Position numbers and translations under genes: made by a program. The notes beneath the pieces are model-generated. The model did no database searches. It was not told the origin of the DNA and was given only the letters and a program-made list of their open reading frames with translations. This document shows positions 1-9,158 of a stretch of 64,000 bases of DNA, one piece after another. Source of the stretch: Candidatus Korarchaeum sp. (lineage in GTDB: Archaea; Korarchaeota; Korarchaeia; Korarchaeales; Korarchaeaceae); the NCBI GenBank assembly GCA_020833055.1, contig JAJHQZ010000001.1, positions 124,001 through 188,000 on the forward strand. Reading direction: 5' to 3'. Position 1 is the first letter of the stretch. Every line of letters begins with the position of its first letter.

Positions 1-879
1 AGGCGAATCGATAGCGAGTTGTAAAGTGAAGTTCGAGTCAAAGTAAAATTTATTTCCATTAAATTCACAAATATTACAATGTTTTGGATCTATTATCGTG
101 AAATTTACCGGACCTGAACATTCAACTTCGACTAAGGACGTGTTATCGCGTCCATACGCGAAGAGACCTTCCTCCAGCCCAATAGCATCGACCTTCCTCA
201 GTCTGATGGGAAGACTAAAAGCTCTGAGTAAAATGAAATCATTTGAGAGAGATAACTCGACTCTTGAATACTTAGTACTGATGTTCTCTAAGACAACAAA
301 ATTCGTATGGAGTTTAGCCATCCCTCCGAAAGCGATATAAGTCCCGTTGTTGAAGAGGATTAAGTAGGATGGCTCCATATAAGCGCTCCACTCTCTGTGA
401 AATAACCACCCCTCAAACTCCGGAATCCATGATCCCTCTATTATCTCATTATTTATGGATATTCTCGCGTCCCTTCCTTTCTTCGCCTCAATTAATTCGA
501 ATTTCCCGAAGCTAGTCTTATCGCTCAGGTAATTGACCTCGACTATCTCCCCACTCTCGACTCTTATTAAGAACGGGGGGAGGAGGGATACCCCGTAGTC
601 CTTGACTCTAATGACTGTGGAGTTCTCCTCTAAAACGAAACTCAAGTGAGTTCCATTGTATGTTACTCCATTGAAACTACTATTTCGAACGAGAAGTTGC
701 GAGGTCCCGTTTGGGCTGATGAAACTCAGGAGCCTCACTGAACAGAGCTTGTTGACCGACTCAGGACCGCTCCCTATAAGGACTACAGCATCTCCCCCGT
801 ACCTCACACCATCGGCTGAGATCGGGAGTTGGCTACATAGCAGCAAGATCAATAGTGCGGGCAACAGTCTCCTCATCAT
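1..879 (-). CDS. exported protein of unknown function (3' end outside window)
   Basis: The frame stays open for 293 codons from an ATG at 879 to the window edge, so the C-terminus is missing. The N-terminus (MMRRLLPALLILLLCSQ) is a clear Sec-type signal peptide of about 20 residues, followed by a polar, beta-rich sequence with many N-x-S/T sequons, as expected of an archaeal cell-surface glycoprotein. I recognise no domain. A second ATG directly follows the first. It is separated by 64 bp from the end of aspS on the same strand and may have its own promoter (an AT-rich stretch near 895-905). Short plus-strand frames in the region are shadows. The coding call is firm; the function is unknown. 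Confidence 0.75.
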   Translation of the reverse strand, partial: MMRRLLPALLILLLCSQLPISADGVRYGGDAVVLIGSGPESVNKLCSVRLLSFISPNGTSQLLVRNSSFNGVTYNGTHLSFVLEENSTVIRVKDYGVSLLPPFLIRVESGEIVEVNYLSDKTSFGKFELIEAKKGRDARISINNEIIEGSWIPEFEGWLFHREWSAYMEPSYLILFNNGTYIAFGGMAKLHTNFVVLENISTKYSRVELSLSNDFILLRAFSLPIRLRKVDAIGLEEGLFAYGRDNTSLVEVECSGPVNFTIIDPKHCNICEFNGNKFYFDSNFTLQLAIDSP

Positions 880-943
880 GCTACTCGCATCCCAACTTTA
901 TCAATACCATTCTACGATGATTGTCGTTATTAGAGTCCTCATA

Positions 944-2221
944 TTAAGGCAGAATCCTATCGGGATCCCTTGGAAATAGCGAGGCCTCCTTGACGCTGTT
1001 TAACTCTAACATCTTCATTAGGAGCCTCTCTATACCTATCGCAAATCCTCCGTGAGGAGGAGCCCCGTAAGCGAAGAACTTCGTGAACCACTCAAGGCTT
1101 TTTGGATCCAGACCTTTCTCCCTTATCTGAGATATTAAGACATCATATCTATGCTCTCTTTGGCCCCCAGAACTCAACTCTAGTCCTTTATAGAGGAGAT
1201 CCACACTCCTAGCCCAAGTATCGTCCTCCTTCATCACGTAGAACGGCTTCGCCTTGAAGGGGAAGCGGTTGACGAAGAAGAAGTCAGAATTGTAGTTTTC
1301 TTTCACATATTGCCAGAGAATTCTTTCACTTTCAGTATCATAATCCTCTCCATATTCAATTATTTTTCCATATTCTTCGAGGATATCATAAATCTTCGGG
1401 AACCTCAGTTCGGGAAACGGTACCTTAGGGACATCGAGATTCACATTGAGGAGCTCTAATTCCTTAGATCTCTCCTCAATAACTCTCTTAATTCCCTCCC
1501 TTATGAGCTGCTCCTCTACCCTCATAGTATCCTGCTCATTCTCTATGAAGGCCAATTCTACAGCTAAAGATCTGAACTCACTTAAATGCCTCGGGGTTCT
1601 GCTTAATTCAGCTCTCCAGTTTGTTCCAAGGTCATAAATCCTCTCAAAACCTCCCAAGATCGTTAATTGCCTGTGAAGCTGGGGGTCCTGTCTTAGATAA
1701 GCCTCCTTATCGAAGTAGAGGACCTTAAATACCTCAGCTCCGCTCTCACTAGCCGCCCCTATGAGCGCTGGAGTGAAGACCCTTATGAAACCATTCCTTC
1801 TTAGCCAGTCCTCCATACCATCGAGCAAAGAAGACTCTATCTTGAATATCGCCTGAATTTCAGGTCTCCTCAAGTCCAATGGCCTATTATCAAATCTAGT
1901 TGGGACTTGAGCCGGTACTTTCCAGTTAGGATCCAGCGGTAGCTGGGGATTAGCTATCGAATGCACGATTATCCTCTCCGGTATTACCTCCCTATCCGCC
2001 CCAACAGCTATTTTCTCCTTCACCTCCCTCCCTAAGACCTCTATCACGGACTCCTGAGTCAGATTCTCGGTGAGATCGAAGAGTTTATCCTCAACTACAC
2101 CTTTCTTCAGTGTTATCTGAACTTTCTCATTCCAATTCCTTATAACTATGAATCTCACTTTCCCAAGATTCCTGATCTCGCTTACCCATCCATGAACCCT
2201 CACTAGATCCTCCTCACCCAT
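944..2221 (-). CDS. aspS: aspartyl-tRNA synthetase, archaeal type
   Basis: Class II synthetase that charges tRNA with aspartate in the cytoplasm. An N-terminal OB-fold anticodon-binding domain (VRVHGWVSEIRNLGKVRF) leads into the catalytic core with motif 2 (NWRAE...RHLSEF) and motif 3 (GGFAIGIERLLMKML) near the C-terminus. About 425 residues is the normal archaeal length. I chose the ATG at 2221 because a strong Shine-Dalgarno (GAGGAAGGTG) lies just upstream; an in-frame ATG at 2251 would add ten residues of low homology. The start lies inside the end of ileS (19-nt overlap), so the two synthetases are probably co-transcribed. Whether it is discriminating or also makes Asp-tRNA(Asn) cannot be decided here. 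Confidence 0.95.
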   Translation of the reverse strand: MGEEDLVRVHGWVSEIRNLGKVRFIVIRNWNEKVQITLKKGVVEDKLFDLTENLTQESVIEVLGREVKEKIAVGADREVIPERIIVHSIANPQLPLDPNWKVPAQVPTRFDNRPLDLRRPEIQAIFKIESSLLDGMEDWLRRNGFIRVFTPALIGAASESGAEVFKVLYFDKEAYLRQDPQLHRQLTILGGFERIYDLGTNWRAELSRTPRHLSEFRSLAVELAFIENEQDTMRVEEQLIREGIKRVIEERSKELELLNVNLDVPKVPFPELRFPKIYDILEEYGKIIEYGEDYDTESERILWQYVKENYNSDFFFVNRFPFKAKPFYVMKEDDTWARSVDLLYKGLELSSGGQREHRYDVLISQIREKGLDPKSLEWFTKFFAYGAPPHGGFAIGIERLLMKMLELNSVKEASLFPRDPDRILP

Positions 2222-5151
2222 ATCATCACCTTCCTCCCATCTATCTCCCACTCCTTGCCCAGAGAGAACTCTGAAACCTCCTCAGGACCATTCACTACCT
2301 TTATGAGATCTGCATCAGAGTTCCAAGCTATATCATCGTAGAAGCTATCGACAGCTTTTCTTACATCATCATCCCCTTGTACATACACCTCTATCCTCTC
2401 AACACCTAGAGTGAGCCCTAATTCCTTCCTCATGAGCTGTATCCTCCTGATGAGTTCCCTAGAAAGGCCTTCTAAGAGTTCCTCCTCTCCTATCTCTAAG
2501 GAGAGGTATATCTTCCCACCATTGAAACTCCCCTCTACCCATTTTCCATCTTTTGGTGGGTCTCCAAGCTCTACTTCCCTTAAATTAGCTTCCATCAATA
2601 TGACCTCAGAGAAATTATCTACAGCTTTCTTTACATCAGGGTTCTCCGAGTATATTATCATCCGCTTGAGCGGTTGCCTCCTCTTAAGCCCAGCACTCGA
2701 TCTAGCTTGTCCTGATGAACTTATTATCCCTTTAACGATATCCATAAGGGATTCGAGTCCCTTATCTATCATACGGAGATCCGGTTCCGGTAAGGTCAGG
2801 AAGTTCACACTCTCAGGGTCACCGTCCATCATGAAAGCATCTAGGTATATCTTCTCAGCTAGGAAGGGAGTTATTATAGAGAGGTAGGGGATCGCATTTC
2901 TCAACACATAGTAAAGGACGCTCATCCATTCTGAAGAAGTAGCTTCATCCTTAGATCTTATCTTCCTCCTGGAGACCCTGAGATATAGGTGACTCACATC
3001 CTCCACTAAGAAGTTTATGATCTCATTGCTCGCGACATGAAGATTATATTCCTCCATAGCCTCTCTGAAGTTTTTCATCATAGTATTGAGCCTTGAAATG
3101 AGCCATCTATTTATAGGATCCCTTACTACCCCTGGATCTAGGTCTCTGATCTCTTTATCCCCTATATACGTCGTGGCGAAAACGTAAACATTCCATATTA
3201 TGTTCAACTTCCTCCAGATCTCTTCCATCCCTCTCCAAGAAAACCTGAGATCCTGCCATGGAACTTTCGTCAATACAAAGGCCCTAAAGCAATCCCTTCC
3301 GAATCTCTTAACTATCTCTTGAGGTGGGACGTAGTTCCCAAGCCTCTTGTGCATCTCCCTCCCTTTCTCATCGAGCATGAAACCGTGCATGAGGACAGAT
3401 CTGTAAGGAGCCCTCCCGAAGAGGAGGACACCCATCCTGAGGAGTGAGAAGAACCATCCCCTCACTTGATCGTGCCCCTCTGTTATGAAGTCCACTGGGA
3501 ATACATCGCTCAGCGAATCGGTCTTGTAAGGGTATCCTAAGCTTGCGAAGAAGGATATCCCTGAGTCGTACCATACGTCCATTATATCAGGGATCCTCCT
3601 CATAGTACCTCCGCAGGACTCACATTTGATTGAGACTTCATCGACCCAAGGCCTATGTAAATCATTTAATTTGATACCTGACCTAGCTTCTAACTCCATA
3701 GAGGACCCTATTACTTCTATCTTACCGCAATCCTCACAAATCCATATGGGTAGAGGTATCCCCCAGTATCTCTGCCTAGATATTATCCAATCCTCGACGC
3801 CAAGTAGCCAATCCCTGAACCTCCTCTCCCCTCCCCATTTGGGAACCCATTTAACTTTATCGCTCTCACTGAGAAGTTTTTCCCTTATATCGGATATCCT
3901 TATGAACCATTGTCTCGTCGCCCTTATTATTAGGGGGGTGTCGCACCTCCAACACACGGGGTACTTATGCACTACAGTACCCTTAGCTACTAAAGCGCCC
4001 CTCTCCTCCAGATCTCTTATTATCAAACTATTAGCTTCCCTAACATTCAAACCAGCATATTTCCCGGCTTCAGCAGTGAATAATCCTCTCTCATCCACCG
4101 GACTCTTAACTGGGAGCCCGTACCTAGAGCAAACTTCGAAGTCCTCCTTCCCATGTCCAGGGGCTGAGTGAACGCAGCCGCTCCCCTCCTCCATCGTCAC
4201 ATATTCGGAGCTCAGGATTATCATATGATGATCCCTCAACTCCCTCTGAAGATCTACGACATCCTCGAGAGGATGCTCATACTTCAGACCCTCTAGAGAC
4301 CTTCCCTGAAATTCCTCTATAATCTCGTAGTTCTTAATACCAGCTTCCTTCATAACGTGCTCCAGTCTCTTCTCGGCCAGTATTAGGACTCCTAAATCCG
4401 TCCTAACCTTCACATATTTCTCATCTGGATGCACCATCACTGCTACATTTCCGGGAAGTGTCCAAGGCGTAGTAGTCCAAATTAGAATATATTCAGGCTT
4501 ATTAACAAGCTTAAATTTTACATATATAGATGGATCTATCAATTCTTTGTAGCTTTCACTGACTTCATAATCGGAGAGGACTGTCTCGCATCTGGGGCAC
4601 CAATGGACAGGCCTCTCCCCTTGGTAGAGCAGCCCATTCTCCCATATCTTCTTTATCCCCCACCATGCGCTCTCAATATACTCTCTCTCGTACGTGATAT
4701 AGGGGGAGCCCCAGTCCAATGATACTCCGAATTCCTTGAAGTGCCGCGTCATGGAGTCTATGTTCCTCGCTGCCAGCTCCCTGCACCTCTCCACGAACTT
4801 TGCTATTCCGAATGCTTCTATGTCTTTCTTCGATGAGAAGCCGAGGGCTTTCTCTGTCATGACTTCTATCGGTAACCCATGAGTATCCCAGCCGGGCTTG
4901 TCGAGGACGAAGTAGCCTTCCCCTCTCTTGAACCTCACTACGGCATCCTTCACTATCTTATTCCAGACGGTACCAGGGTGGGGGGTATCCGATGATGGAT
5001 AGGGCGGCCCATCTAGAAAGTGGAACTTCTTTGCACCAATTCTAGATTCTCTTAGCTTTTCATAAATCTTTTTCTCATCCCAGTATCTCAAAATTTCCTG
5101 CTCGTAGCTTTTGGGATCGAAGTTCCTTCCCAGTCTTCTGAGCTTGGGCAT
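2203..5151 (-). CDS. ileS: isoleucyl-tRNA synthetase
   Basis: Class I synthetase, 982 residues, the usual length of the archaeal/eukaryal-like form. The HIGH-equivalent is HPGT at residues 58-61, after the DGPPYPSS segment. The editing (CP1) domain follows with TTTPWTLPGN, and Cys-rich zinc sites appear at CPRCE and later at CEDC/CESC. The KMSKS-equivalent loop near residue 600 reads EMHKRLGN, keeping the central lysine but differing at the first and last positions. The ATG at 5151 has GAGAGGTG upstream. A TATA-like element at about 5196-5206, shared with the divergent 5S rRNA gene, would start the transcript about 24 nt before the ATG. aspS follows with an overlap. Confidence 0.96.
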   Translation of the reverse strand: MPKLRRLGRNFDPKSYEQEILRYWDEKKIYEKLRESRIGAKKFHFLDGPPYPSSDTPHPGTVWNKIVKDAVVRFKRGEGYFVLDKPGWDTHGLPIEVMTEKALGFSSKKDIEAFGIAKFVERCRELAARNIDSMTRHFKEFGVSLDWGSPYITYEREYIESAWWGIKKIWENGLLYQGERPVHWCPRCETVLSDYEVSESYKELIDPSIYVKFKLVNKPEYILIWTTTPWTLPGNVAVMVHPDEKYVKVRTDLGVLILAEKRLEHVMKEAGIKNYEIIEEFQGRSLEGLKYEHPLEDVVDLQRELRDHHMIILSSEYVTMEEGSGCVHSAPGHGKEDFEVCSRYGLPVKSPVDERGLFTAEAGKYAGLNVREANSLIIRDLEERGALVAKGTVVHKYPVCWRCDTPLIIRATRQWFIRISDIREKLLSESDKVKWVPKWGGERRFRDWLLGVEDWIISRQRYWGIPLPIWICEDCGKIEVIGSSMELEARSGIKLNDLHRPWVDEVSIKCESCGGTMRRIPDIMDVWYDSGISFFASLGYPYKTDSLSDVFPVDFITEGHDQVRGWFFSLLRMGVLLFGRAPYRSVLMHGFMLDEKGREMHKRLGNYVPPQEIVKRFGRDCFRAFVLTKVPWQDLRFSWRGMEEIWRKLNIIWNVYVFATTYIGDKEIRDLDPGVVRDPINRWLISRLNTMMKNFREAMEEYNLHVASNEIINFLVEDVSHLYLRVSRRKIRSKDEATSSEWMSVLYYVLRNAIPYLSIITPFLAEKIYLDAFMMDGDPESVNFLTLPEPDLRMIDKGLESLMDIVKGIISSSGQARSSAGLKRRQPLKRMIIYSENPDVKKAVDNFSEVILMEANLREVELGDPPKDGKWVEGSFNGGKIYLSLEIGEEELLEGLSRELIRRIQLMRKELGLTLGVERIEVYVQGDDDVRKAVDSFYDDIAWNSDADLIKVVNGPEEVSEFSLGKEWEIDGRKVMIWVRRI

Positions 5152-5194
5152 CCCCTTGCACCTCTCCCCTTCATCCCCCGAACATAGAGACCTA

Positions 5195-5207
5195 AGTTTT
5201 TAAATAG
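5195..5207. promoter_or_regulatory. shared TATA element between ileS and 5S rRNA
   Basis: The near-palindromic stretch GTTTTTAAATAG reads as a TATA box on both strands. Measured from its centre (about 5201), the usual 26 bp to the start site reaches 5225-5227 on the plus strand, the first base of the 5S stem, and about 5175 on the minus strand, 24 nt before the ileS ATG. Confidence 0.6.
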
Positions 5208-5223
5208 AGCTCTAGCTACATAG

Positions 5224-5355
5224 ATGGGGCGAGCGGCCATAGCGGCCAGGGACACACCCGGACCCATTCCGAACCCGGAAGTTAAGCCTGGCCGCGTTCC
5301 GTGGAGTACTGAGCTCCTCAAGGGCTCGGGAAACACGGAAGCTGCTAAGCCCCAC
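5224..5355 (+). rRNA. rrf: 5S ribosomal RNA
   Basis: The conserved 5S core CCGAAC-CGGAAGTTAAGC is present in plus-strand sense, preceded by GCGGCCATAGCGGC and followed by loop E/helix IV sequence. The ends pair as helix I: TGGGGC at 5225-5230 with GCCCCA at 5349-5354. Length is about 131 nt, a little long for archaeal 5S. The gene is not next to any 16S or 23S gene in the window, as is common in TACK archaea. A TATA box sits 26 bp upstream. The 3' end overlaps the last codons of thiI on the opposite strand by about ten bases. A minus-strand frame spanning the gene (5088-5336) is spurious. Confidence 0.95.
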
Positions 5356-6466
5356 TACACCCACTTATAATTTCCTCTTGACCGAGTTTCTCAGCTATCT
5401 TAATGAAGTTCCTCCAATTAGCTAGTGTCTTCGGCTTCTTGGGTACGAAGGGGCAGCTCTCTTTGTAACTTATCGATATATCATAAGTCCCGATCTCCTT
5501 AGCTATCTTAACGATATCTTCTTTATCCATTCCTATCAGGGGTCTGAAGACGGGTTTCTCAAGGCACCTGCTCTCTACTTCGAGGTTCGCTAGAGTCTGC
5601 GATGCGACTTGCCCGAGAGAATCCCCAGTCACGATCCCGTGGGCCCCGATCTCCTTAGCTATTTTATCAGCTGTCACTAACATCCTCCTCTTGCATAAGA
5701 GGCAAGTCCACTCCCTCGCCCTCCCCGATATCTCAGAGAGGAAATCCCCATGTTCCAGGATTATGGGCTCCATCTTCACCCCGTGAGAATACCTTCTCAG
5801 GACATCGACTATCTTCATGAAAGTCTCCTCCTCGGCGGGGCTCTTCCTGAAGTGTAAGGGGATTATCTGAGCGCCTCTCCTCATGAGGAGCCAAGCGGCG
5901 ACTGGACTATCGATACCCCCCGATATGAGCGCTAAGACCTTACCCTGAGTACCGACGGGCAGTCCTCCATATCCCCTGATCTTCTCATCGGAGACGTAAG
6001 CATAGCCTCCGATCAACTCTACATATATCTCTTGATCCGGGTTCTCCAAATCCACATTTCTACCTGTGCTCTCCTTCACTCTAGCTCCTATCTCCCTAGC
6101 TAACTCCAGGGAAGTCATAGGAAATTCCTTCGTCACCCTCTGGACCCTTATTGCGAAGCTCCCCTCTCCCCACTCAGCTACTAACTTAGCAGTGTTTACA
6201 ATGGAATCTAGGTCCGCATCTATCTCGAGGGAGGGGCTGTAAGAGCTAACACCAAGGACTAGTTTTGTGACCTCCCTGACCTTAGGATCCTTAGTGTAAA
6301 CTATCAATCTAGCAGCCCTCTTGATTACCTTCACGAAGCTGACACCCTCATTCCTATATGCTTCCTCTAAGTTACGCTGGAGAGCTCTCTCCATGTCCGA
6401 TCTGACCCTTGGACTCTTAAGACCTATCTCTGAGTACCTGATTATTAGTGCGTTGAACTCCCTCAT
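5345..6466 (-). CDS. thiI: tRNA 4-thiouridine synthase ThiI
   Basis: Makes s4U in tRNA and may supply sulfur for thiazole. An N-terminal ferredoxin-like/THUMP region (residues about 1-160) precedes the PP-loop ATPase with SGGIDSPVAAW. A CxxC pair (TCLLC) lies in the catalytic domain. The C-terminal rhodanese domain of the E. coli enzyme is absent, as in most archaea. The ATG at 6466 begins MREFNALIIRYSEIGLKS, matching the family N-terminus; a TATA box centred at 6492 is exactly 26 bp upstream, implying a leaderless mRNA. A longer frame to 6550 would run through that promoter and is rejected. The stop lies inside the 3' end of the convergent 5S gene. Confidence 0.95.
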   Translation of the reverse strand: MREFNALIIRYSEIGLKSPRVRSDMERALQRNLEEAYRNEGVSFVKVIKRAARLIVYTKDPKVREVTKLVLGVSSYSPSLEIDADLDSIVNTAKLVAEWGEGSFAIRVQRVTKEFPMTSLELAREIGARVKESTGRNVDLENPDQEIYVELIGGYAYVSDEKIRGYGGLPVGTQGKVLALISGGIDSPVAAWLLMRRGAQIIPLHFRKSPAEEETFMKIVDVLRRYSHGVKMEPIILEHGDFLSEISGRAREWTCLLCKRRMLVTADKIAKEIGAHGIVTGDSLGQVASQTLANLEVESRCLEKPVFRPLIGMDKEDIVKIAKEIGTYDISISYKESCPFVPKKPKTLANWRNFIKIAEKLGQEEIISGCSGA

Positions 6467-6497
6467 ATTATTATAAGGGGACCTCCGTTTTATAAGG
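6466..6497. promoter_or_regulatory. interleaved divergent promoters of thiI and polB
   Basis: Two TATA boxes lie within 32 bp. TATTATTATAAG centred near 6472 points right and predicts a start at about 6498, 11 nt before the polB ATG with GGAGG in the leader. CTTATAAAAC (minus sense, centred 6492) predicts a start at 6466, the first base of thiI. The two core promoters overlap, so they could exclude each other. Confidence 0.55.
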
Positions 6498-6508
6498 GAG
6501 GAGGGAGC

Positions 6509-8695
6509 ATGCATAAAATCTACTTTCACATAGAGGATATGGAAGATCAATTGGAGCTTTGGTTCTCGGGTGGAGCGAGTGAGAGGATCAGATACAAGCC
6601 TTACTTATATATCCTACCTGAAGATGAGGTAAATCTGAGCGGTTTCTTGGAGAAGGAAAGAGTGAGGAAGAAAGTGATGGGGGTAGAGAGGGATCTAGTG
6701 AAGGTCTATTTCAAGGACGAGAGATCGATGAAAAAGGCGATGAAGGGATTGAAAAATCCGATGGAGACGGGAATACCATCTTGGTTTAAGTTCATTTTAG
6801 ATAAAGAGTTGATCCCATTCAGCAATTTAGACAATCCGAGCGAGAGTTATGGTATTGAGGATCTGAAGAAGCTCTTCTTCTCCGGGATGATATACAGTGA
6901 GCATGGGTTTCCTATTGAGGGGAAAAGTCCGGTAGTCGCTATTTCTTATTCAATAGATGACGGTCCAATCGAACTGATATCCGCGAGCGATCTTGACGAT
7001 TCTCCTGTGATAAGGGAGTTCGCTTCAGTGATAAATAAGGAGGACCCGGATGTAATAGTAGGTTACGGCCAAGATGCCGATGAATTCAAACATATAATGG
7101 CTCGTTCTAAGTACTTTGGGCTCAGGTTCTCGATCGGGAGGGATGGATCCGAGCCTGTGGAGACTGGTAAGTTCTTCAGAGGGACCATAATAGTGGAGAA
7201 CAGGATCAGGGGGAGGGCCAATCTCGATCTCTTCTCAGTAGCTTGGAGAGATTTCCCCCAACTCCCCGAGAGGACATGGTACGAACTAGCTGATGAGCTC
7301 GGGGTTGACAGACCCGAAGTCATGATGAAGTTCAGAGTGGCTGAAGCTTGGAAGAGGGATAGAGATAATGCTTTAGATTATATGAGGAAGAAATTGAGGA
7401 CAATAATCGGTATATACTCTAAGATAATCGATAATCAGGTCGCTCTATCTAAGATGTCGCTGATCCCAATACACAAGCTGCTTAGGAGCTCTGTTGGGGA
7501 GATAGTAGAGGCAATACTCCTCAGGGAATCGAGAGCAAGGGATTGGATCGCTTTTTCATCGCCTCAGAGACTTGAGGAGAGTTATGAGGGAGGGTTCGTT
7601 TGGATAAAATCTCCAGGGGTTTATGAGGATATTTGCTACTTAGATTTCGCTAGTATGTACCCATCTATAATGGCTCTACACAATTTGAGCTTCGAGACTG
7701 TCAACCCTGAGGAGGGCTTTTGTGAGCGAGTAGAGGAAGTGAACGTGGAGGGAGTGAGAGCTAAGGTATGCAGGGATAGGGAGGGTCTCGTCCCGCAATT
7801 AGTAAGGAAATTGATAGAGGAGAGGTCGAAGATTAGGGAAAGTCTCAGGAATTTGAGACCTGATGATCCTGAATATAAAAGATTAGATGCAACTCAGAGG
7901 GCGATAAAGGTAGTTACTAATGCTATCTATGGATATATGGGTTGGGAGAGTGCTATATTCATGAACTTATCTGCGGCTAGGCTAACATCAGCATATGGAA
8001 GGCTCTACATAAAGAAGGTCAGGGAGATATTGGAATCTAAGGGACTGGATGTGATCTATATAGATACCGATGGTATTCAATTCATAGGGAAAAAGGATTG
8101 CGAGAGCGTGTTAGATGATATAAATTCAGAGGTCCCCCTCAGGTTAGATCTACGTTATAGAGCATTGAGAGGGATTTACTTAGCGAAGAAAAAATATGCC
8201 CATCTACTAGAGGATGGGAGGATAGTCGCTAAGGGATTGGAGTTCATAAGGAGGGACTACCCTAAGATAATCAAGGATGCCCAGAGAGAGATCATCGAGG
8301 CCATTCTCAGAGGGAGGGAGGATAATACTGAAAAAATAGTCAGTAAATTCAGAGATAAAATAATAAAAGGAGATGTTAAGAGGGAAGATCTAATAATATT
8401 TGAGACAATTGGGAAGGAGGAGGAGAGGTTTGAGAGGATGACGAAGGGCCTTAGGGTCTCGACATGGTTGAAAGCGGAGAAAGGGATAGAGGTACATAGA
8501 GGCCAGGTCCTCAGAATAATAATAGTTAAAGGACCTGGAAGCGTGACAGAAAGAGCTAGACCCGCAGAATTCTTTGATGTTAATGACGCGGATCTAGATT
8601 ATTACTTGAACTTGTTCGATCAAGTTATTGAGAGGACACTCTCCCCCTTGAGGGTCCGGGAAGTTAAGAAGAGTGGATTAGAGGAATGGTTCTGA
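6509..8695 (+). CDS. polB: family-B DNA polymerase with degenerate exonuclease
   Basis: DNA polymerase, 728 residues. The polymerase core is intact: motif A DFASMYPSI (near residue 378), motif B KVVTNAIYGYMGW (about 466) and motif C YIDTDG (about 516), keeping both catalytic aspartates. The 3'-5' exonuclease motifs are not: Exo I (FDIE in relatives) reads FFSGMIY before SPVVAISYS; Exo II reads GYGQDADEF; Exo III, normally YxxxD, reads YMRKK. It ends in GLEEWF, a PCNA-interacting-peptide-like tail. This suggests a non-proofreading polymerase, perhaps for translesion synthesis or repair, distinct from the second PolB at 23015-25501. The ATG at 6509 has GGGAGGAGGG just upstream. Confidence 0.93.
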   Translation: MHKIYFHIEDMEDQLELWFSGGASERIRYKPYLYILPEDEVNLSGFLEKERVRKKVMGVERDLVKVYFKDERSMKKAMKGLKNPMETGIPSWFKFILDKELIPFSNLDNPSESYGIEDLKKLFFSGMIYSEHGFPIEGKSPVVAISYSIDDGPIELISASDLDDSPVIREFASVINKEDPDVIVGYGQDADEFKHIMARSKYFGLRFSIGRDGSEPVETGKFFRGTIIVENRIRGRANLDLFSVAWRDFPQLPERTWYELADELGVDRPEVMMKFRVAEAWKRDRDNALDYMRKKLRTIIGIYSKIIDNQVALSKMSLIPIHKLLRSSVGEIVEAILLRESRARDWIAFSSPQRLEESYEGGFVWIKSPGVYEDICYLDFASMYPSIMALHNLSFETVNPEEGFCERVEEVNVEGVRAKVCRDREGLVPQLVRKLIEERSKIRESLRNLRPDDPEYKRLDATQRAIKVVTNAIYGYMGWESAIFMNLSAARLTSAYGRLYIKKVREILESKGLDVIYIDTDGIQFIGKKDCESVLDDINSEVPLRLDLRYRALRGIYLAKKKYAHLLEDGRIVAKGLEFIRRDYPKIIKDAQREIIEAILRGREDNTEKIVSKFRDKIIKGDVKREDLIIFETIGKEEERFERMTKGLRVSTWLKAEKGIEVHRGQVLRIIIVKGPGSVTERARPAEFFDVNDADLDYYLNLFDQVIERTLSPLRVREVKKSGLEEWF

Positions 8696-9037
8696 TCAGA
8701 CCTTGAGGAACTTGAGCGGTAGATTGGATACTTGTTTCTTCGTATACGGTCTATTTATTGGTAAGACCTCTTTCCTCTCCTCCTCAGCTCTCGGCCTGAC
8801 TATACCCAAGTAGACGGCGCAACTCACACAGTAGTACCTAGTCTCAAGTCTCTTGGAGATATAAGCCCCTTGCCTCTCTAGATCCTTCCCCAAGCTCCCG
8901 CCTACCGGGGATGTCCATCTAGTCACCTTGATCGCTTTATCAGCAGGTATAACCCTCCCGCATTGTGTACATTGAACGGTCCTCTCGTGACCAGAGCCTC
9001 CTAACTTCCTACCCCTGTTCTTTCTCTTTTTCGGCAT
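8696..9037 (-). CDS. rps26e: ribosomal protein S26e
   Basis: Small-subunit protein found in eukaryotes and TACK-type archaea but generally not in Euryarchaeota, so it is a lineage marker. MPKKRKNRGRKLGG at the N-terminus and the zinc site CTQCG...CVSC match the family; length 113 residues is typical. The ATG at 9037 starts the family N-terminus; an in-frame GTG at 9049 adds four residues and lies about 24 bp from a TATA-like CTTTTATTC, so a leaderless GTG start is possible. The stop codon abuts the polB stop (8693-8695) with no spacer. Confidence 0.95.
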   Translation of the reverse strand: MPKKRKNRGRKLGGSGHERTVQCTQCGRVIPADKAIKVTRWTSPVGGSLGKDLERQGAYISKRLETRYYCVSCAVYLGIVRPRAEEERKEVLPINRPYTKKQVSNLPLKFLKV

Positions 9038-9158
9038 ACCATCACCCACGGTAGTACATCACCTCCAGAATAAAAGGTTTCCTCAAGGAAGGTGTGATCA
9101 CTACAGGAGCGGTGAGGAGAACTAATATAAATATGGGAGAATTTTTATTTAAGAGAGC

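Noticed and set aside
5088-5336. 82-codon minus-strand frame
   Set aside because: Lies across the 5S rRNA gene and ileS start; a shadow.
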